Positions 32,991 to 41,743 of a stretch of 64,000 nt of DNA are shown piece by piece. Origin of the DNA: VBCK01 sp036270655 (GTDB lineage Bacteria > Pseudomonadota > Gammaproteobacteria > Burkholderiales > Burkholderiaceae_F); assembly GCA_036270655.1 (NCBI GenBank), contig DATBCD010000071.1, positions 1 through 64,000 on the forward strand. The letters run 5' to 3'. Numbering within the stretch: position 1 is the first letter of the stretch; each line of letters begins with the position of its first letter. The translations under genes and the position numbers were made by a program. The notes below the pieces were generated by a model, which saw nothing but the letters and a program-made list of their open reading frames with translations, did no database searches and had not been told where the DNA came from.

Positions 32991-35723
32991 ATGCAGGACA
33001 CACACTATCTGCGGTCAGCGCTGGCACCCCGCTCGGTGGCGGTGATTGGCGCCTCCGAACGTCGCGGCGCGCTCGGATATGACGTTTTCGCCAACCTGCT
33101 GGCCGGTGGCTTCAAAGGGCGGATCGACGCGGTCAACCCGAAGTACACCTGCGTGCAGGGACGTCCTTGCGTGCCATCGCTGCAGGCGCTGGCGGAAGTG
33201 CCGGATCTGGCGATCACCGTGACGCCTGCGCGCACCCTTCCGGGGCTGGTGGCCGACGCCGGCGCTCGCGGTGTTCCGAACATGCTGGTGCTTTCGCCCG
33301 GCTTCGCCGAGATCGGCGTGGAAGGTCGGAAGCTGCAGGACGAGATGCTGCGCACCGCGCGCCGCCACGGCGTGCGGCTGATCGGGCCGAACTGCCTGGG
33401 ATTGCTGCGGCCGTCGATCGGGCTGAACGCGACCTTCGCGCGCACCTCGGCGCGCCCGGGCAGCGTCGCGCTGGTGTCGCAGTCGGGCGCGGTGGCTGCG
33501 GCCCTGCTCGATCACGCGTGGGCCGCCGGTTTTGGATTCTCGTCGGTCGTCACGACCGGCGACGGATCGGACGTCGAGTTCGCCGAGCTGCTCGATTTCC
33601 TGGCGATGGACCCGGAGACACGCAGCGTCGCGCTGTATGTCGAAGGAGTGGACAACCCGCGCCTGTTCCTGTCGGCGGTCCGCGCCGCCGCCAGCGTCAA
33701 GCCGGTCGTTGTGCTGAAGGCCGGTCGGCACACGATCGGCTCCAAAGCCGCGCTGAGCCATACCGGCGCGTTGGCCGGCAACGACCGGGTGTGGGATAGC
33801 GCCCTGCGGCGCAGCGGTGCGATCCGGGTCCGTGAATACGATCAGCTGTTCGTGGCATCGGAAACTCTGGCCGGGCGGCGCATGCCCAACGGATCGCGGT
33901 TGGCGATTCTGACCAACGGCGGCGGGCCCGGCGTTCTGGCTGCCGACGCCGTGGCCGACAAAGGAGCCGTGCTGGCCGGGCTGTCGGACGCCGGGCGCAA
34001 GGCGCTCGACGGGGTGCTGCCTGCGACCTGGTCGCATGCCAATCCGGTCGACGTGATCGGCGACGCGGACCCGCAGCGGCTGGCGCGCGCCTTTGAAATC
34101 GTCGCGCAGGACCCCGACAACGACGGCGTGCTGGTCCTGTTCTGTCCGACCGTGCGCGCCAGCGCGCAGGAGGCGGCGCGCGCTTTGCTCGGTCCGATTA
34201 ACGGCACGCGCAAGCCGGTCGTTCTTGCGTGGCTCGGCGCAGAGGATGCCGCCAGGGGACGGGCGGTGTTCAAGGAAGCGGGCCTGACGTCGCTGGCAAG
34301 CCCCGAGCATGGGGTCGAAGCGTTTACGTTCCTGGCGCAGCACGTACGCAACCGCGAGCTCAGATTGCAGTTGCCGCCCCCGGTCGATCCGGCCCCGGCC
34401 GGCTCCCGCCCCCTGGATATCGCAGCGGCCCGTCGGATCGTCGATGCGGTCCGAAAATCCGGTCGCAATGTGCTCGGCGAAGACGAGGCCAAGTCGGTGC
34501 TGGCCGCGTGCGGCATCGAGGTCGCGCAAGGGCGTCTGGCGACCAGCCAGGCGCAGGCCCGCGAGCTGGCCGAGCAGATCGGCTTTCCCGTAGTGCTGAA
34601 GGTGCGTGCGGACGGCGTCACGCACAAGAGCGAAGTGGGCGGCGTGCTGCTGTCGCTGAAGACCGCGGACGAAGTCGGTCTCGGCTTCGAGTTGATCCGG
34701 GAACGGGTCGAAAAGCGGGCGCCGCACGCGCATTTCACCGGCGTTCTGGTGCAGAAGATGATTTCGCGTCCGCACGGCCGGGAGCTGATCGTCGGCATCG
34801 CGCGCGACCCTTCGTTCGGTCCGGTGCTGACCTTCGGCATGGGCGGTATCGCGGTCGAAGTGGTGTCGGATTCGGCGCTCGCGCTGCCCCCGCTGAACCG
34901 GGTGCTGGCCAGCGACCTGATCGACCGCACGCGCGTATCCCGGATGCTGGGGCCTTTCCGCGGAATGCCCGCCGTCGACATGGATCGTCTGATCGACGCG
35001 CTGATCCGGGTGTCCGAGCTTGCCTGCGAGCTGCCCTGCCTGCGCGAGCTGGACATCAACCCGCTGCTGGCCGACGGACAGGGCGTGGTCGCGCTGGACG
35101 CCCGCGTGGTGGTCGACGAGCGTGCCATTGCGCCCGATGCGGCCTATTCGCACCTGGCCATCCACCCGTATCCGAAGTCGCTCGAGCGACCGCTGCACCT
35201 GGCGGACGGAACGAGCCTGTTTCTTCGCCCGATCCGGCCGGAGGATGCGGAGGCCGAGCAACGCTTCGTCGCCCGCCTGTCGCGGCAGACGCTCTACATG
35301 CGGATGCACGCCCCGGTGCGCGAGTTGTCGGTGGAGCAGCTGATCCGCTTCACCCAGATCGACTACGATCGTGAAATGGCATTCGTCGCGGTCGACCAGG
35401 AAGGCGGCGCGGGGGAGATTCGCGCGATTGCCCGTTACACGCGGCTGGCCGACGGCGAACGCGCCGAGTTCGCCGTCACGGTCGAGGATTCGTGGCAGGG
35501 CCGCGGGTTGGGCAACGCGATGATGGAAGCGCTCGAACAGTGCGGGCGCGACCGCCGGCTGGGCGAGATCTTCGGCTACGTGCTGAAGGATAACGAGTCG
35601 ATGCGCCAGTTGATGCTGGCGCGCGGCTACGTTGCGCACCGCGAGGAAGATGACGCGCACGTGATCCGCTTCGGGCTGCCTTTGCGCGACAAGCCCGTTG
35701 CGCAGGAGGTCTGCGCTGCCTAG
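32991..35723 (+). CDS. Acyl-CoA synthetase (NDP-forming type) fused to GNAT acetyltransferase
   Basis: A 910-residue fusion. Domains in order: CoA-binding (RSVAVIGASERRG), CoA-ligase-like with SHTGALAGND, an ATP-grasp domain (about 480-700, with KVRADGVTHKSEVGGV), and a C-terminal GNAT domain (about 735-900, with SWQGRGLGNAMMEAL). This is the architecture of the protein lysine acetyltransferases Pat/PatZ that regulate acetyl-CoA synthetase. The SHTG histidine, the phosphate carrier of active ADP-forming synthetases, is kept, so the ligase half may be catalytic. It stands alone, 271 bases from divergent mtnA. Confidence 0.9.
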   Translation: MQDTHYLRSALAPRSVAVIGASERRGALGYDVFANLLAGGFKGRIDAVNPKYTCVQGRPCVPSLQALAEVPDLAITVTPARTLPGLVADAGARGVPNMLVLSPGFAEIGVEGRKLQDEMLRTARRHGVRLIGPNCLGLLRPSIGLNATFARTSARPGSVALVSQSGAVAAALLDHAWAAGFGFSSVVTTGDGSDVEFAELLDFLAMDPETRSVALYVEGVDNPRLFLSAVRAAASVKPVVVLKAGRHTIGSKAALSHTGALAGNDRVWDSALRRSGAIRVREYDQLFVASETLAGRRMPNGSRLAILTNGGGPGVLAADAVADKGAVLAGLSDAGRKALDGVLPATWSHANPVDVIGDADPQRLARAFEIVAQDPDNDGVLVLFCPTVRASAQEAARALLGPINGTRKPVVLAWLGAEDAARGRAVFKEAGLTSLASPEHGVEAFTFLAQHVRNRELRLQLPPPVDPAPAGSRPLDIAAARRIVDAVRKSGRNVLGEDEAKSVLAACGIEVAQGRLATSQAQARELAEQIGFPVVLKVRADGVTHKSEVGGVLLSLKTADEVGLGFELIRERVEKRAPHAHFTGVLVQKMISRPHGRELIVGIARDPSFGPVLTFGMGGIAVEVVSDSALALPPLNRVLASDLIDRTRVSRMLGPFRGMPAVDMDRLIDALIRVSELACELPCLRELDINPLLADGQGVVALDARVVVDERAIAPDAAYSHLAIHPYPKSLERPLHLADGTSLFLRPIRPEDAEAEQRFVARLSRQTLYMRMHAPVRELSVEQLIRFTQIDYDREMAFVAVDQEGGAGEIRAIARYTRLADGERAEFAVTVEDSWQGRGLGNAMMEALEQCGRDRRLGEIFGYVLKDNESMRQLMLARGYVAHREEDDAHVIRFGLPLRDKPVAQEVCAA

Positions 35724-36693
35724 CGCAACCCGACTGGGCCGCCGCCTTCTGGCGGCCGGGCTTTCACTGCTGCTGTTTTGCCGGGTCGCGACCGCGCATG
35801 CGGCGCCGCTCGACGCGGACGCCGGCCAGGCCCAGCCATCGGCCAGCGGGAAGGTCGAGCACCACGGCTTCCTGTGGGAGGCTCGAAAGGGCGAACGTCA
35901 CGCGTTGCTGATGGGAACGATGCACGTGGGGGTGGCGTCGGACTACCCGCCGGATCGCTCGACCCGGCAACGGCTGGCCTCGGTCGATGCGATCGCGCTG
36001 GAGGCCGATATCTCGCAGGCGGATCAGAGCGCAGCCGCGCTGATGGCACGCGCCCAGCTTCCGGAGGGCGAGGCCGGGTTGGATGCACGCCTCGATGCGG
36101 GTCTGAAGTCGGACATCCAGCGGGCACTGCAAAGCCTCGGCGTTCCGGCCGAGCTGGCCTGGCGCATGAAGCCCTGGGCGCTGGGCGACACGCTGGTGGT
36201 CTTGCAGGCCGCCAGGCTGGGCTTCTCGCCGGATCATTCGACCGAGGCCTACCTCGCGTCGCTGGCGGCCTCCAACGGCAAACCGATTGTGGAGCTCGAG
36301 GGAATCGAGGCCCAGTTCGAGCTGCTCGACTCGCAGCCGTGGCCCGAGCAGGTCGACGCGTTGCGCCAGGCGGTGGGCTCGATTTTGGACGGCCAGGCCG
36401 AGCAGGAGTTGCGCGCGCTGGTGGCCGCGTGGCGCGCCTCGGATGTGTCGGCCATGCAGGAGTACCTGCAGCGCGTGCGCGCCTCGCCCGACCCGGCCGA
36501 GCGGCGGCAATTCGAACGCCTGATCACGGCGCGCAACGCCACCATGACCGACAAGATCGATCGGATGCTGGGCGACGGCCGCTTCTACCTGGTTGCGGTC
36601 GGCAGCCTGCATTTCTTCGGTGCCGACGGACTGGTGCCGGCGCTGAAGGCGCGCGGCTACACCGTCACGCCGCTGGTGCCCGCAACCGATTAG
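35698..36693 (+). CDS. TraB/GumN family exported protein
   Basis: An exported protein of about 325-331 residues. A signal peptide (RRLLAAGLSLLLFCRVATAHA) precedes a TraB/GumN domain with the paired motifs LLMGTMHVG near the start and VAVGSLHFFGADGLV near the end, as in the putative metalloprotease-like TIKI family. The start is uncertain. A TTG at 35698 has no ribosome site, whereas a CTG at 35716 has a perfect AGGAGG (35704-35709) six bases upstream. Either start overlaps the end of the synthetase gene. Its last bases overlap the convergent ygiD by four. Confidence 0.87.
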   Translation: MRRRSALPSATRLGRRLLAAGLSLLLFCRVATAHAAPLDADAGQAQPSASGKVEHHGFLWEARKGERHALLMGTMHVGVASDYPPDRSTRQRLASVDAIALEADISQADQSAAALMARAQLPEGEAGLDARLDAGLKSDIQRALQSLGVPAELAWRMKPWALGDTLVVLQAARLGFSPDHSTEAYLASLAASNGKPIVELEGIEAQFELLDSQPWPEQVDALRQAVGSILDGQAEQELRALVAAWRASDVSAMQEYLQRVRASPDPAERRQFERLITARNATMTDKIDRMLGDGRFYLVAVGSLHFFGADGLVPALKARGYTVTPLVPATD

Positions 36694-37499
36694 CAGAGCG
36701 GCCGGAACACGAACGCGTCCATCGCGATCGCGCCGCCATCGACACCCAGGTCGATGCGCTCGACCTGGGGCCGGTCGCCCGCGGCTGCGAATGCGACCAG
36801 CAGCGGCAAAAAATGGTCCTCGGTCGGATGGGCACGCGCCGCCTCCGGCGCGAGCTCACGATAGTTGGCGAGGAGCTCGTGGTCGCCGCTGTCCAGGGCC
36901 GCTTCGATCGCGCCGCGGAATTGCTCGACGTACGGCAGCCCCGCCTGCGGCTCGACCTTCAGCCCGTGCTGTTGCACGAAGCGGCTCCAATCGCCCAGAT
37001 TGTGGGTGATCGAGCCCGACCCGACGATGAGTACGCCCTGGCTCGCCAGCGGGGCAAGCGCCGCGCCCAGCCGCAGGTGGTGCGGCGCTCCCAGCGAGGG
37101 CTGGATCGAAACCTCGAACACCGGGATGTTGGCCTGCGGAAACATGTGAAGCAGCGGGACCCACGCTCCATGGTCGAGTCCGCGGCAGCCGTTGGCCGAA
37201 GCCGGCAGGCCGGCCGCCGCCAGCAGATTCAGCGCGGTCCGGGCCAGCTCGGGCGCGCCGGGCGCCGGATAGCGGATCCGTTCCAGCGCGGGCGGGAAGC
37301 CGCCGAAGTCGTGCAGTGTTTCCGGCTTTTCGGCGGTCCCGACCATCGGCAACTCGGTTTCCCAATGCGCTGAGACAACCAGCAGCGCCCGCGGCCGCGG
37401 CAGATCGCGCGCCAGCGCCGCCCACGGCCCGGCCACCGGGCTGGTGCGCAGCGCGCACATCGGCGACCCGTGCGACACGAAGAGCGTAGGCAGCCGCAT
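36690..37499 (-). CDS. ygiD: Class III extradiol dioxygenase of the YgiD/DODA family
   Basis: A 269-residue iron- or zinc-dependent ring-opening dioxygenase of the 4,5-DOPA extradiol dioxygenase family. The metal ligands lie in VSHGSP (H10) and VVSAHWE, with GLDHGAWVPL and HPTEDHFLPLL also conserved. It acts on catechol-type compounds in vitro; the physiological substrate of YgiD proteins is not certain. It follows gst by seven bases in the same operon, so a link to aromatic or electrophile detoxification is plausible. Confidence 0.9.
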   Translation of the reverse strand: MRLPTLFVSHGSPMCALRTSPVAGPWAALARDLPRPRALLVVSAHWETELPMVGTAEKPETLHDFGGFPPALERIRYPAPGAPELARTALNLLAAAGLPASANGCRGLDHGAWVPLLHMFPQANIPVFEVSIQPSLGAPHHLRLGAALAPLASQGVLIVGSGSITHNLGDWSRFVQQHGLKVEPQAGLPYVEQFRGAIEAALDSGDHELLANYRELAPEAARAHPTEDHFLPLLVAFAAAGDRPQVERIDLGVDGGAIAMDAFVFRPLC

Positions 37500-37506
37500 G
37501 ATCCGG

Positions 37507-38115
37507 TTACTTCAGCAGCTCCTCCGCCATCAGCGCCTCGCGCACCTGCGGACGCTGCTCGACCCGGGCCTTGTACGCGGTCAGCGTCGGCCATTTCGCA
37601 AGATCGATGCCGACGTGTCGGGTCCAGGCCAGTATCGTGTAGAAATAGGCGTCGGCAGCCGTGAACGTGCCGCCCATCAGGTAATCCCGGGCACCCAACT
37701 GCTTGGACACCCAGTCGAAACGGCCGCCGATTTTCTCGGTCTGCCGCGCCCTGACCGTGCTTTCGCAGGCCGGATCGAACAGCGGCGAGAATTGCTTGTG
37801 CAGCTCGGTGGAGATGAAGTTGAGCCACTCCTGCAACCGATAGCGCTCGATCGTTCCGTTTGCCGGCGCCAGCCCGCGCGCGGGAACCTGGTCGGCCAGG
37901 TACTGGACGATCACCGCTCCCTCGGTCAGGCGCTGCCCGTCGGGCAGCTCCAGCGTGGGCACGTAGCCCTTGCTGTTGATCGTCCTGAAATCGGTCCCGT
38001 CCTCGGTTTTCTTGGTCTGGCTATCGACCTTGACCAGTTGCACCGGAATGCCGGCTTCGCGCATCACGATGTGGGGCGACAGGGAACAGGCGCCGGGGGA
38101 GTAATAAAGCTTCAT
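37507..38115 (-). CDS. gst: Beta-class glutathione S-transferase
   Basis: A 202-residue protein starting MKLYYSPGACSLSPHI, nearly the same as E. coli GstA, with the catalytic Cys10 of the beta class. The thioredoxin-like N-terminal domain (GYVPTLELPDGQRLTEGAVI) and helical C-terminal domain are complete. AAGGAGA lies seven bases upstream of the ATG at 38115. It conjugates glutathione to electrophiles in the cytoplasm. It is divergent from a lysR gene across 107 bases with nested palindromes, so the regulator probably controls gst and ygiD. Confidence 0.93.
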   Translation of the reverse strand: MKLYYSPGACSLSPHIVMREAGIPVQLVKVDSQTKKTEDGTDFRTINSKGYVPTLELPDGQRLTEGAVIVQYLADQVPARGLAPANGTIERYRLQEWLNFISTELHKQFSPLFDPACESTVRARQTEKIGGRFDWVSKQLGARDYLMGGTFTAADAYFYTILAWTRHVGIDLAKWPTLTAYKARVEQRPQVREALMAEELLK

Positions 38116-38186
38116 CGGGTCTCTCCTTGGTTGGAATCGATCACTTAACTTTATTCCTCTGAAACCAGCAATCAATCGGTTGACTT

Positions 38187-38209
38187 GAAACGGATTGTTT
38201 CGCAATCCG
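38187..38209. promoter_or_regulatory. Nested palindromes in the gst-lysR divergent promoter
   Basis: Two overlapping perfect palindromes: GAAAC-N5-GTTTC (38187-38201) and CGGATTG-N5-CAATCCG (38191-38209). They end 13 bases before the lysR GTG. The inner ATTG-N5-CAAT has the T-N11-A pattern of LysR sites, so this is the likely autoregulatory operator. Confidence 0.6.
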
Positions 38210-38222
38210 GCATAATGGGACC

Positions 38223-39113
38223 GTGGATCGGATCGCTGCCATTGAGGCGTTTGTTCGCGTCGTGGAGGCCGGCAGCTTCGCAAGAGCCGCGCAGCGGCTG
38301 CGCTCGTCGACCTCGTCGATTTCACGCCAGATCGCCGGCCTCGAGCAGCATCTGGGGGCGCGCCTGCTGAACCGCACCACCCGCAAGCTGTCGCTGACCG
38401 AGGGCGGCCAGGCGTTTTACGAGCGCAGCGTGCAATTGCTGGCCGAGCTGGAGGAGGCCGAGCAGCTGGCCGGCGCGGCCGCGGCGACCCCCCGCGGCAC
38501 GGTCCGCCTGACCTGCCCGCGCAATCTGGCGGCCCAGCAGGTGGCGCCGGTGGTGGCGCGCTTTGCGGCGCGCCATCCGGAGGTGCGCTTCGACGTCACG
38601 GTGTCGGACAGTCTGGCCGATCTGGTCGAGGAGGGGTTCGACCTGGCGATCCGGATCGGGCGCGTCGGTGCCGAGGGTCTGGTCGCGCGCCGGCTCGGCC
38701 AGGTGAAGCTGATGCTGGCCGCCGCACCGTCGTACCTGCGAACCCATCGTGCTCCGCGCGGGCCTTCGGACCTGGCTGCGCATCGCGCGCTGACCTATGC
38801 CTACGCGCCCACTCCGAACCTGTGGCGCCTTGTCGGCCCGGACGGCACGGAGCACGACGTGCGCGTGACCGGGCCGCTGATTGCCAACAGCGATGAGCTG
38901 CTGGTCGCGTCCGCCGCGGCCGGGCTGGGCCTGGTGATGGCACCCGAGTTCACGCTGGAGCCCGAGCTGGCCGCCGGCAGTCTGGTGCGCGTGCTGCCCG
39001 ATCACGAAGGGCCGTTGCTCGACATGTGGGCCGTGTATCCAAGCCGGCGCCACCTGTCCGCCAAGGTGCGCCTGTTCGTCGACCACCTCGTCGAGTCGTT
39101 TTCAGGGGCTTGA
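38223..39113 (+). CDS. LysR-family transcriptional regulator
   Basis: A 296-residue regulator of the CrgA/AaeR-like group. The N-terminal winged helix-turn-helix is intact (FVRVVEAGSFARAAQRL, then SSISRQIAGLEQHLG), followed by the usual LysR effector-binding domain. A GTG start at 38223 gives the standard MDRIAAIEAFV opening. It is divergent from gst-ygiD and probably activates or represses that pair in response to an unknown small molecule. Confidence 0.93.
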   Translation: MDRIAAIEAFVRVVEAGSFARAAQRLRSSTSSISRQIAGLEQHLGARLLNRTTRKLSLTEGGQAFYERSVQLLAELEEAEQLAGAAAATPRGTVRLTCPRNLAAQQVAPVVARFAARHPEVRFDVTVSDSLADLVEEGFDLAIRIGRVGAEGLVARRLGQVKLMLAAAPSYLRTHRAPRGPSDLAAHRALTYAYAPTPNLWRLVGPDGTEHDVRVTGPLIANSDELLVASAAAGLGLVMAPEFTLEPELAAGSLVRVLPDHEGPLLDMWAVYPSRRHLSAKVRLFVDHLVESFSGA

Positions 39114-39131
39114 CAACGCTATAAAAAAGTA

Positions 39132-39141
39132 CGAACGTTCG
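39132..39141. promoter_or_regulatory. Probable TetR operator of the beta-oxidation operon
   Basis: A perfect CGAACGTTCG palindrome lies 31 bases before the tetR ATG. It is flanked by an A-run on the left and a T-run on the right. TTGACA (39110) and TATAAA (39120) lie just upstream but are not spaced as one promoter. It is the likely autoregulatory site of the TetR protein. Confidence 0.65.
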
Positions 39142-39172
39142 ATTCTTTTTTTTCCACCCGAAACAACCCGCG

Positions 39173-39874
39173 ATGAGCTCGATCGGACCGTCGTCTTCGT
39201 CGGCCCGGGCCGGATCCGATACGGCCCCGGCGCGTCCCGCGCGCAAGGGCGAAAGCACGCGCGCCGCCATCATCGAGCAGGCGCTTTCGATCGCACGCCG
39301 CGAGGGTCTGGAGGGGCTGACGATCGGCGCGCTGGCCGAGCGGCTGGAAATGAGCAAGAGCGGCGTGTTCGCGCATTTCGGCTCGCGCGAGGAGCTGCAA
39401 CTGGCGGTGCTTAAGCAGTACGCGGCCCGCTTCATCGACGTCGTGCTGCGGCCGGCGATCGCGCGCCCGCGCGGGCTGCCGCGGCTGACGGCGCTGCTGG
39501 AGAACTGGCTTGCGCTGCTGGCCGAGGAGATCGAGGCTGGCTGCATCCTGATCGGCGGGGCCTGCGAATACGACGACCGCCCGGGACCCCTGCACGATGC
39601 GCTGGTGGCGATCATCGAGGGCTGGAAAGGCGAGTTGCTGCGCGCGATCCGGATGGCGCAGGACGAAGGCCACCTGGGGCGGCGCGCCGATGCCGATCAG
39701 ATGGTCTTCGAGATTTACGGCCTGATGCTGATGTTCCATCAGGACGCCCGCCTGCTGCGCTCGAGCGGCAGCGTGGAGCGTGCCCGCCGTGCCCTGGCGC
39801 GGCTGATCGAGGCGGCGCGGCCGCGTGCCACCGGCGCGCGCCGGGCGCGCCCGGCGGCGCCCACAGTGGATTGA
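39173..39874 (+). CDS. TetR-family regulator of fatty-acid degradation
   Basis: A 233-residue repressor. The helix-turn-helix reads LTIGALAERLEMSKSGVFAHFGSREEL, followed by an alpha-helical ligand domain that includes a GACEYDDRPGPLHD loop. About 30 disordered residues precede the DNA-binding domain. It lies 21 bases before an acyl-CoA dehydrogenase gene and heads the beta-oxidation operon. TetR proteins (for example those named FadP) control such operons in betaproteobacteria, responding to acyl-CoA; that role is inferred here. Confidence 0.9.
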   Translation: MSSIGPSSSSARAGSDTAPARPARKGESTRAAIIEQALSIARREGLEGLTIGALAERLEMSKSGVFAHFGSREELQLAVLKQYAARFIDVVLRPAIARPRGLPRLTALLENWLALLAEEIEAGCILIGGACEYDDRPGPLHDALVAIIEGWKGELLRAIRMAQDEGHLGRRADADQMVFEIYGLMLMFHQDARLLRSSGSVERARRALARLIEAARPRATGARRARPAAPTVD

Positions 39875-39895
39875 CCTTTTCGAGGAGAAGCGACG

Positions 39896-41701
39896 ATGCC
39901 CGTCTACAAGGCCCCCCTGCGCGATCAGCAATTCGTTCTGCACGAGGTCTTGCAGGCGGTCGAGCATGTCCGGCGCATGCCGCCGTTCCAGGATCTGGAC
40001 GCAGACACGGTCAACCAGGTGCTCGAGCAGGGCGGGCGCTTCTGCACCGATGTGCTGTTGCCGCTGAATTTGAGTGGCGACGAGCAGGGCTGCCGCTTCG
40101 ACGCGGCCACCCACGAGGTCAGGACGCCCGAGGGATTCCGGGCGGCGTTCGAACAGCTGCGCGAAGGCGGGTGGCAGGGACTGACGGCCGAGGCCGAATA
40201 CGGGGGGCAGGCGCTGCCCCACGTGCTGCAGATCGCATTCGATGAGATGCGCTGCGCGACCAACCAGTCCTGGACCATGTATTCGGGCCTGACGCTGGGC
40301 GCGTACGAATGCCTGCTGGTGCACGGCACGCCGCAGCAGAAGGCGACCTTCCTGCCGAAGCTTGTTTCGGCCGAATGGACCGGCACCATGTGCCTGACCG
40401 AGGCGCACTGCGGCACCGACCTGGGCCTGCTGCGCACGCGAGCCGAGCCGCAACCCGACGGCAGCTACCGCATCACCGGGCAGAAGATCTTCATTTCAGC
40501 CGGCGAACACGACATGGCCGAGAACATCGTCCACCTGGTGCTGGCGCGGCTGCCGGGCGCACCGGCCGGAACCAGAGGCATCTCGCTGTTCGTCGTGCCC
40601 AAGTTGCTGCCGCAAGGCGAAGGCCAGGCCGCGCGGGTCGGCGCGCGCAACGCGCTGTACTGCGGCGGCATCGAGCACAAGATGGGCATCCACGGCAACT
40701 CGACCTGCCAGATCGTGTTCGAAGGGGCCACCGGCTGGCTGGTGGGCGAGGCCAACCGCGGCCTGAATGCGATGTTCGTGATGATGAACGGCGCGCGGCT
40801 TGCGGTTGGCGTCCAGGGCCTGGGGCTGACCGAGGCGGCCTACCAGAACGCCGCCGCCTACGCGAAGGAACGGGTGCAGGGGCGCAGTCTGGCGCCCGGC
40901 GCTGCGCACAACGGGCCGGCCGATCCGATCATCGTGCATCCGGACGTGCGCCGCTCGCTGCTGACCGCGCGCGCGTGGGCCGAGGGCGGTCGCGCGTTCT
41001 CCTACTGGCTGGCGCTGATGGCCGACCAGCAGAATCACCATCCGGATGAGTCCGAGCGCGCGTTCGCCGCCGACATGATGGCGTTGATGACCCCGGTCGC
41101 GAAGGCGTTCCTGACCGACAACGCCTTCGACGGCGTGTCGCAGTGCCTGCAGGTGTTCGGCGGACACGGGTACATCCACGAGTCGGGCATGGAGCAGCTG
41201 CTGCGCGATGCCCGGATCAACATGATCTACGAGGGCACCAACGCGGTCCAGGCGCTCGACCTGGTCTATCGCAAGGTGCTGAACGACGGTGGAACCAGGC
41301 TGCTCGCCTTCGGCAGGCTGGTGCAGCAATTCATCGCCGAGCACGGAAGCTCGGTCGAGATGAACGAGTTCATCACGCCGCTGGCCGATCTGGGCGACAA
41401 GGTGCAGAAGCTGACGATGGAAATCGGCATGAAGGCGAGGGGCAATCCGGAGGAGGCAGGCGCCGCTGCAACGAGCTACCTGCGGGTGATCGGGCACCTG
41501 GTCTTTGCCTATTTCTGGGCCAAAATGGCGCGCGTTGCGCTGGATCGGGCCGGCGCCGCGGGAGCCGATCCGTTCTACCGCGCCAAGCTCGCGACGGCCC
41601 GCTTCTACTTCCAGCGCCTGCTGCCGGAGACCGCTTACCATATCCGCGCCGCGCGCTCGGGGGCCGGCAACCTGATGCAACTCGAGGCCGAACTGTTCTG
41701 A
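39896..41701 (+). CDS. Acyl-CoA dehydrogenase (long 600-residue type)
   Basis: First step of fatty-acid beta-oxidation: FAD-dependent desaturation of acyl-CoA to trans-2-enoyl-CoA. The 601-residue protein has an extra N-terminal helical segment and C-terminal domain compared with the 380-residue class. The flavin-site stretch is MCLTEAHCGTDLG, and the catalytic glutamate lies in MIYEGTNAVQALD. GAGGAGAA precedes the ATG. It is followed by a FadB-like gene, thiolase, isomerase and thioesterase in one run. Confidence 0.95.
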   Translation: MPVYKAPLRDQQFVLHEVLQAVEHVRRMPPFQDLDADTVNQVLEQGGRFCTDVLLPLNLSGDEQGCRFDAATHEVRTPEGFRAAFEQLREGGWQGLTAEAEYGGQALPHVLQIAFDEMRCATNQSWTMYSGLTLGAYECLLVHGTPQQKATFLPKLVSAEWTGTMCLTEAHCGTDLGLLRTRAEPQPDGSYRITGQKIFISAGEHDMAENIVHLVLARLPGAPAGTRGISLFVVPKLLPQGEGQAARVGARNALYCGGIEHKMGIHGNSTCQIVFEGATGWLVGEANRGLNAMFVMMNGARLAVGVQGLGLTEAAYQNAAAYAKERVQGRSLAPGAAHNGPADPIIVHPDVRRSLLTARAWAEGGRAFSYWLALMADQQNHHPDESERAFAADMMALMTPVAKAFLTDNAFDGVSQCLQVFGGHGYIHESGMEQLLRDARINMIYEGTNAVQALDLVYRKVLNDGGTRLLAFGRLVQQFIAEHGSSVEMNEFITPLADLGDKVQKLTMEIGMKARGNPEEAGAAATSYLRVIGHLVFAYFWAKMARVALDRAGAAGADPFYRAKLATARFYFQRLLPETAYHIRAARSGAGNLMQLEAELF

Positions 41702-41743
41702 TGGCGCTCGCGGCCCTGGCCGCTGAACGGAGAGAGAAAAACA

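Noticed and set aside
39110..39125. A tetR promoter made of TTGACA (39110) and TATAAA (39120)
   Set aside because: The two hexamers are only four bases apart and cannot form one sigma-70 promoter; neither has a well-placed partner.
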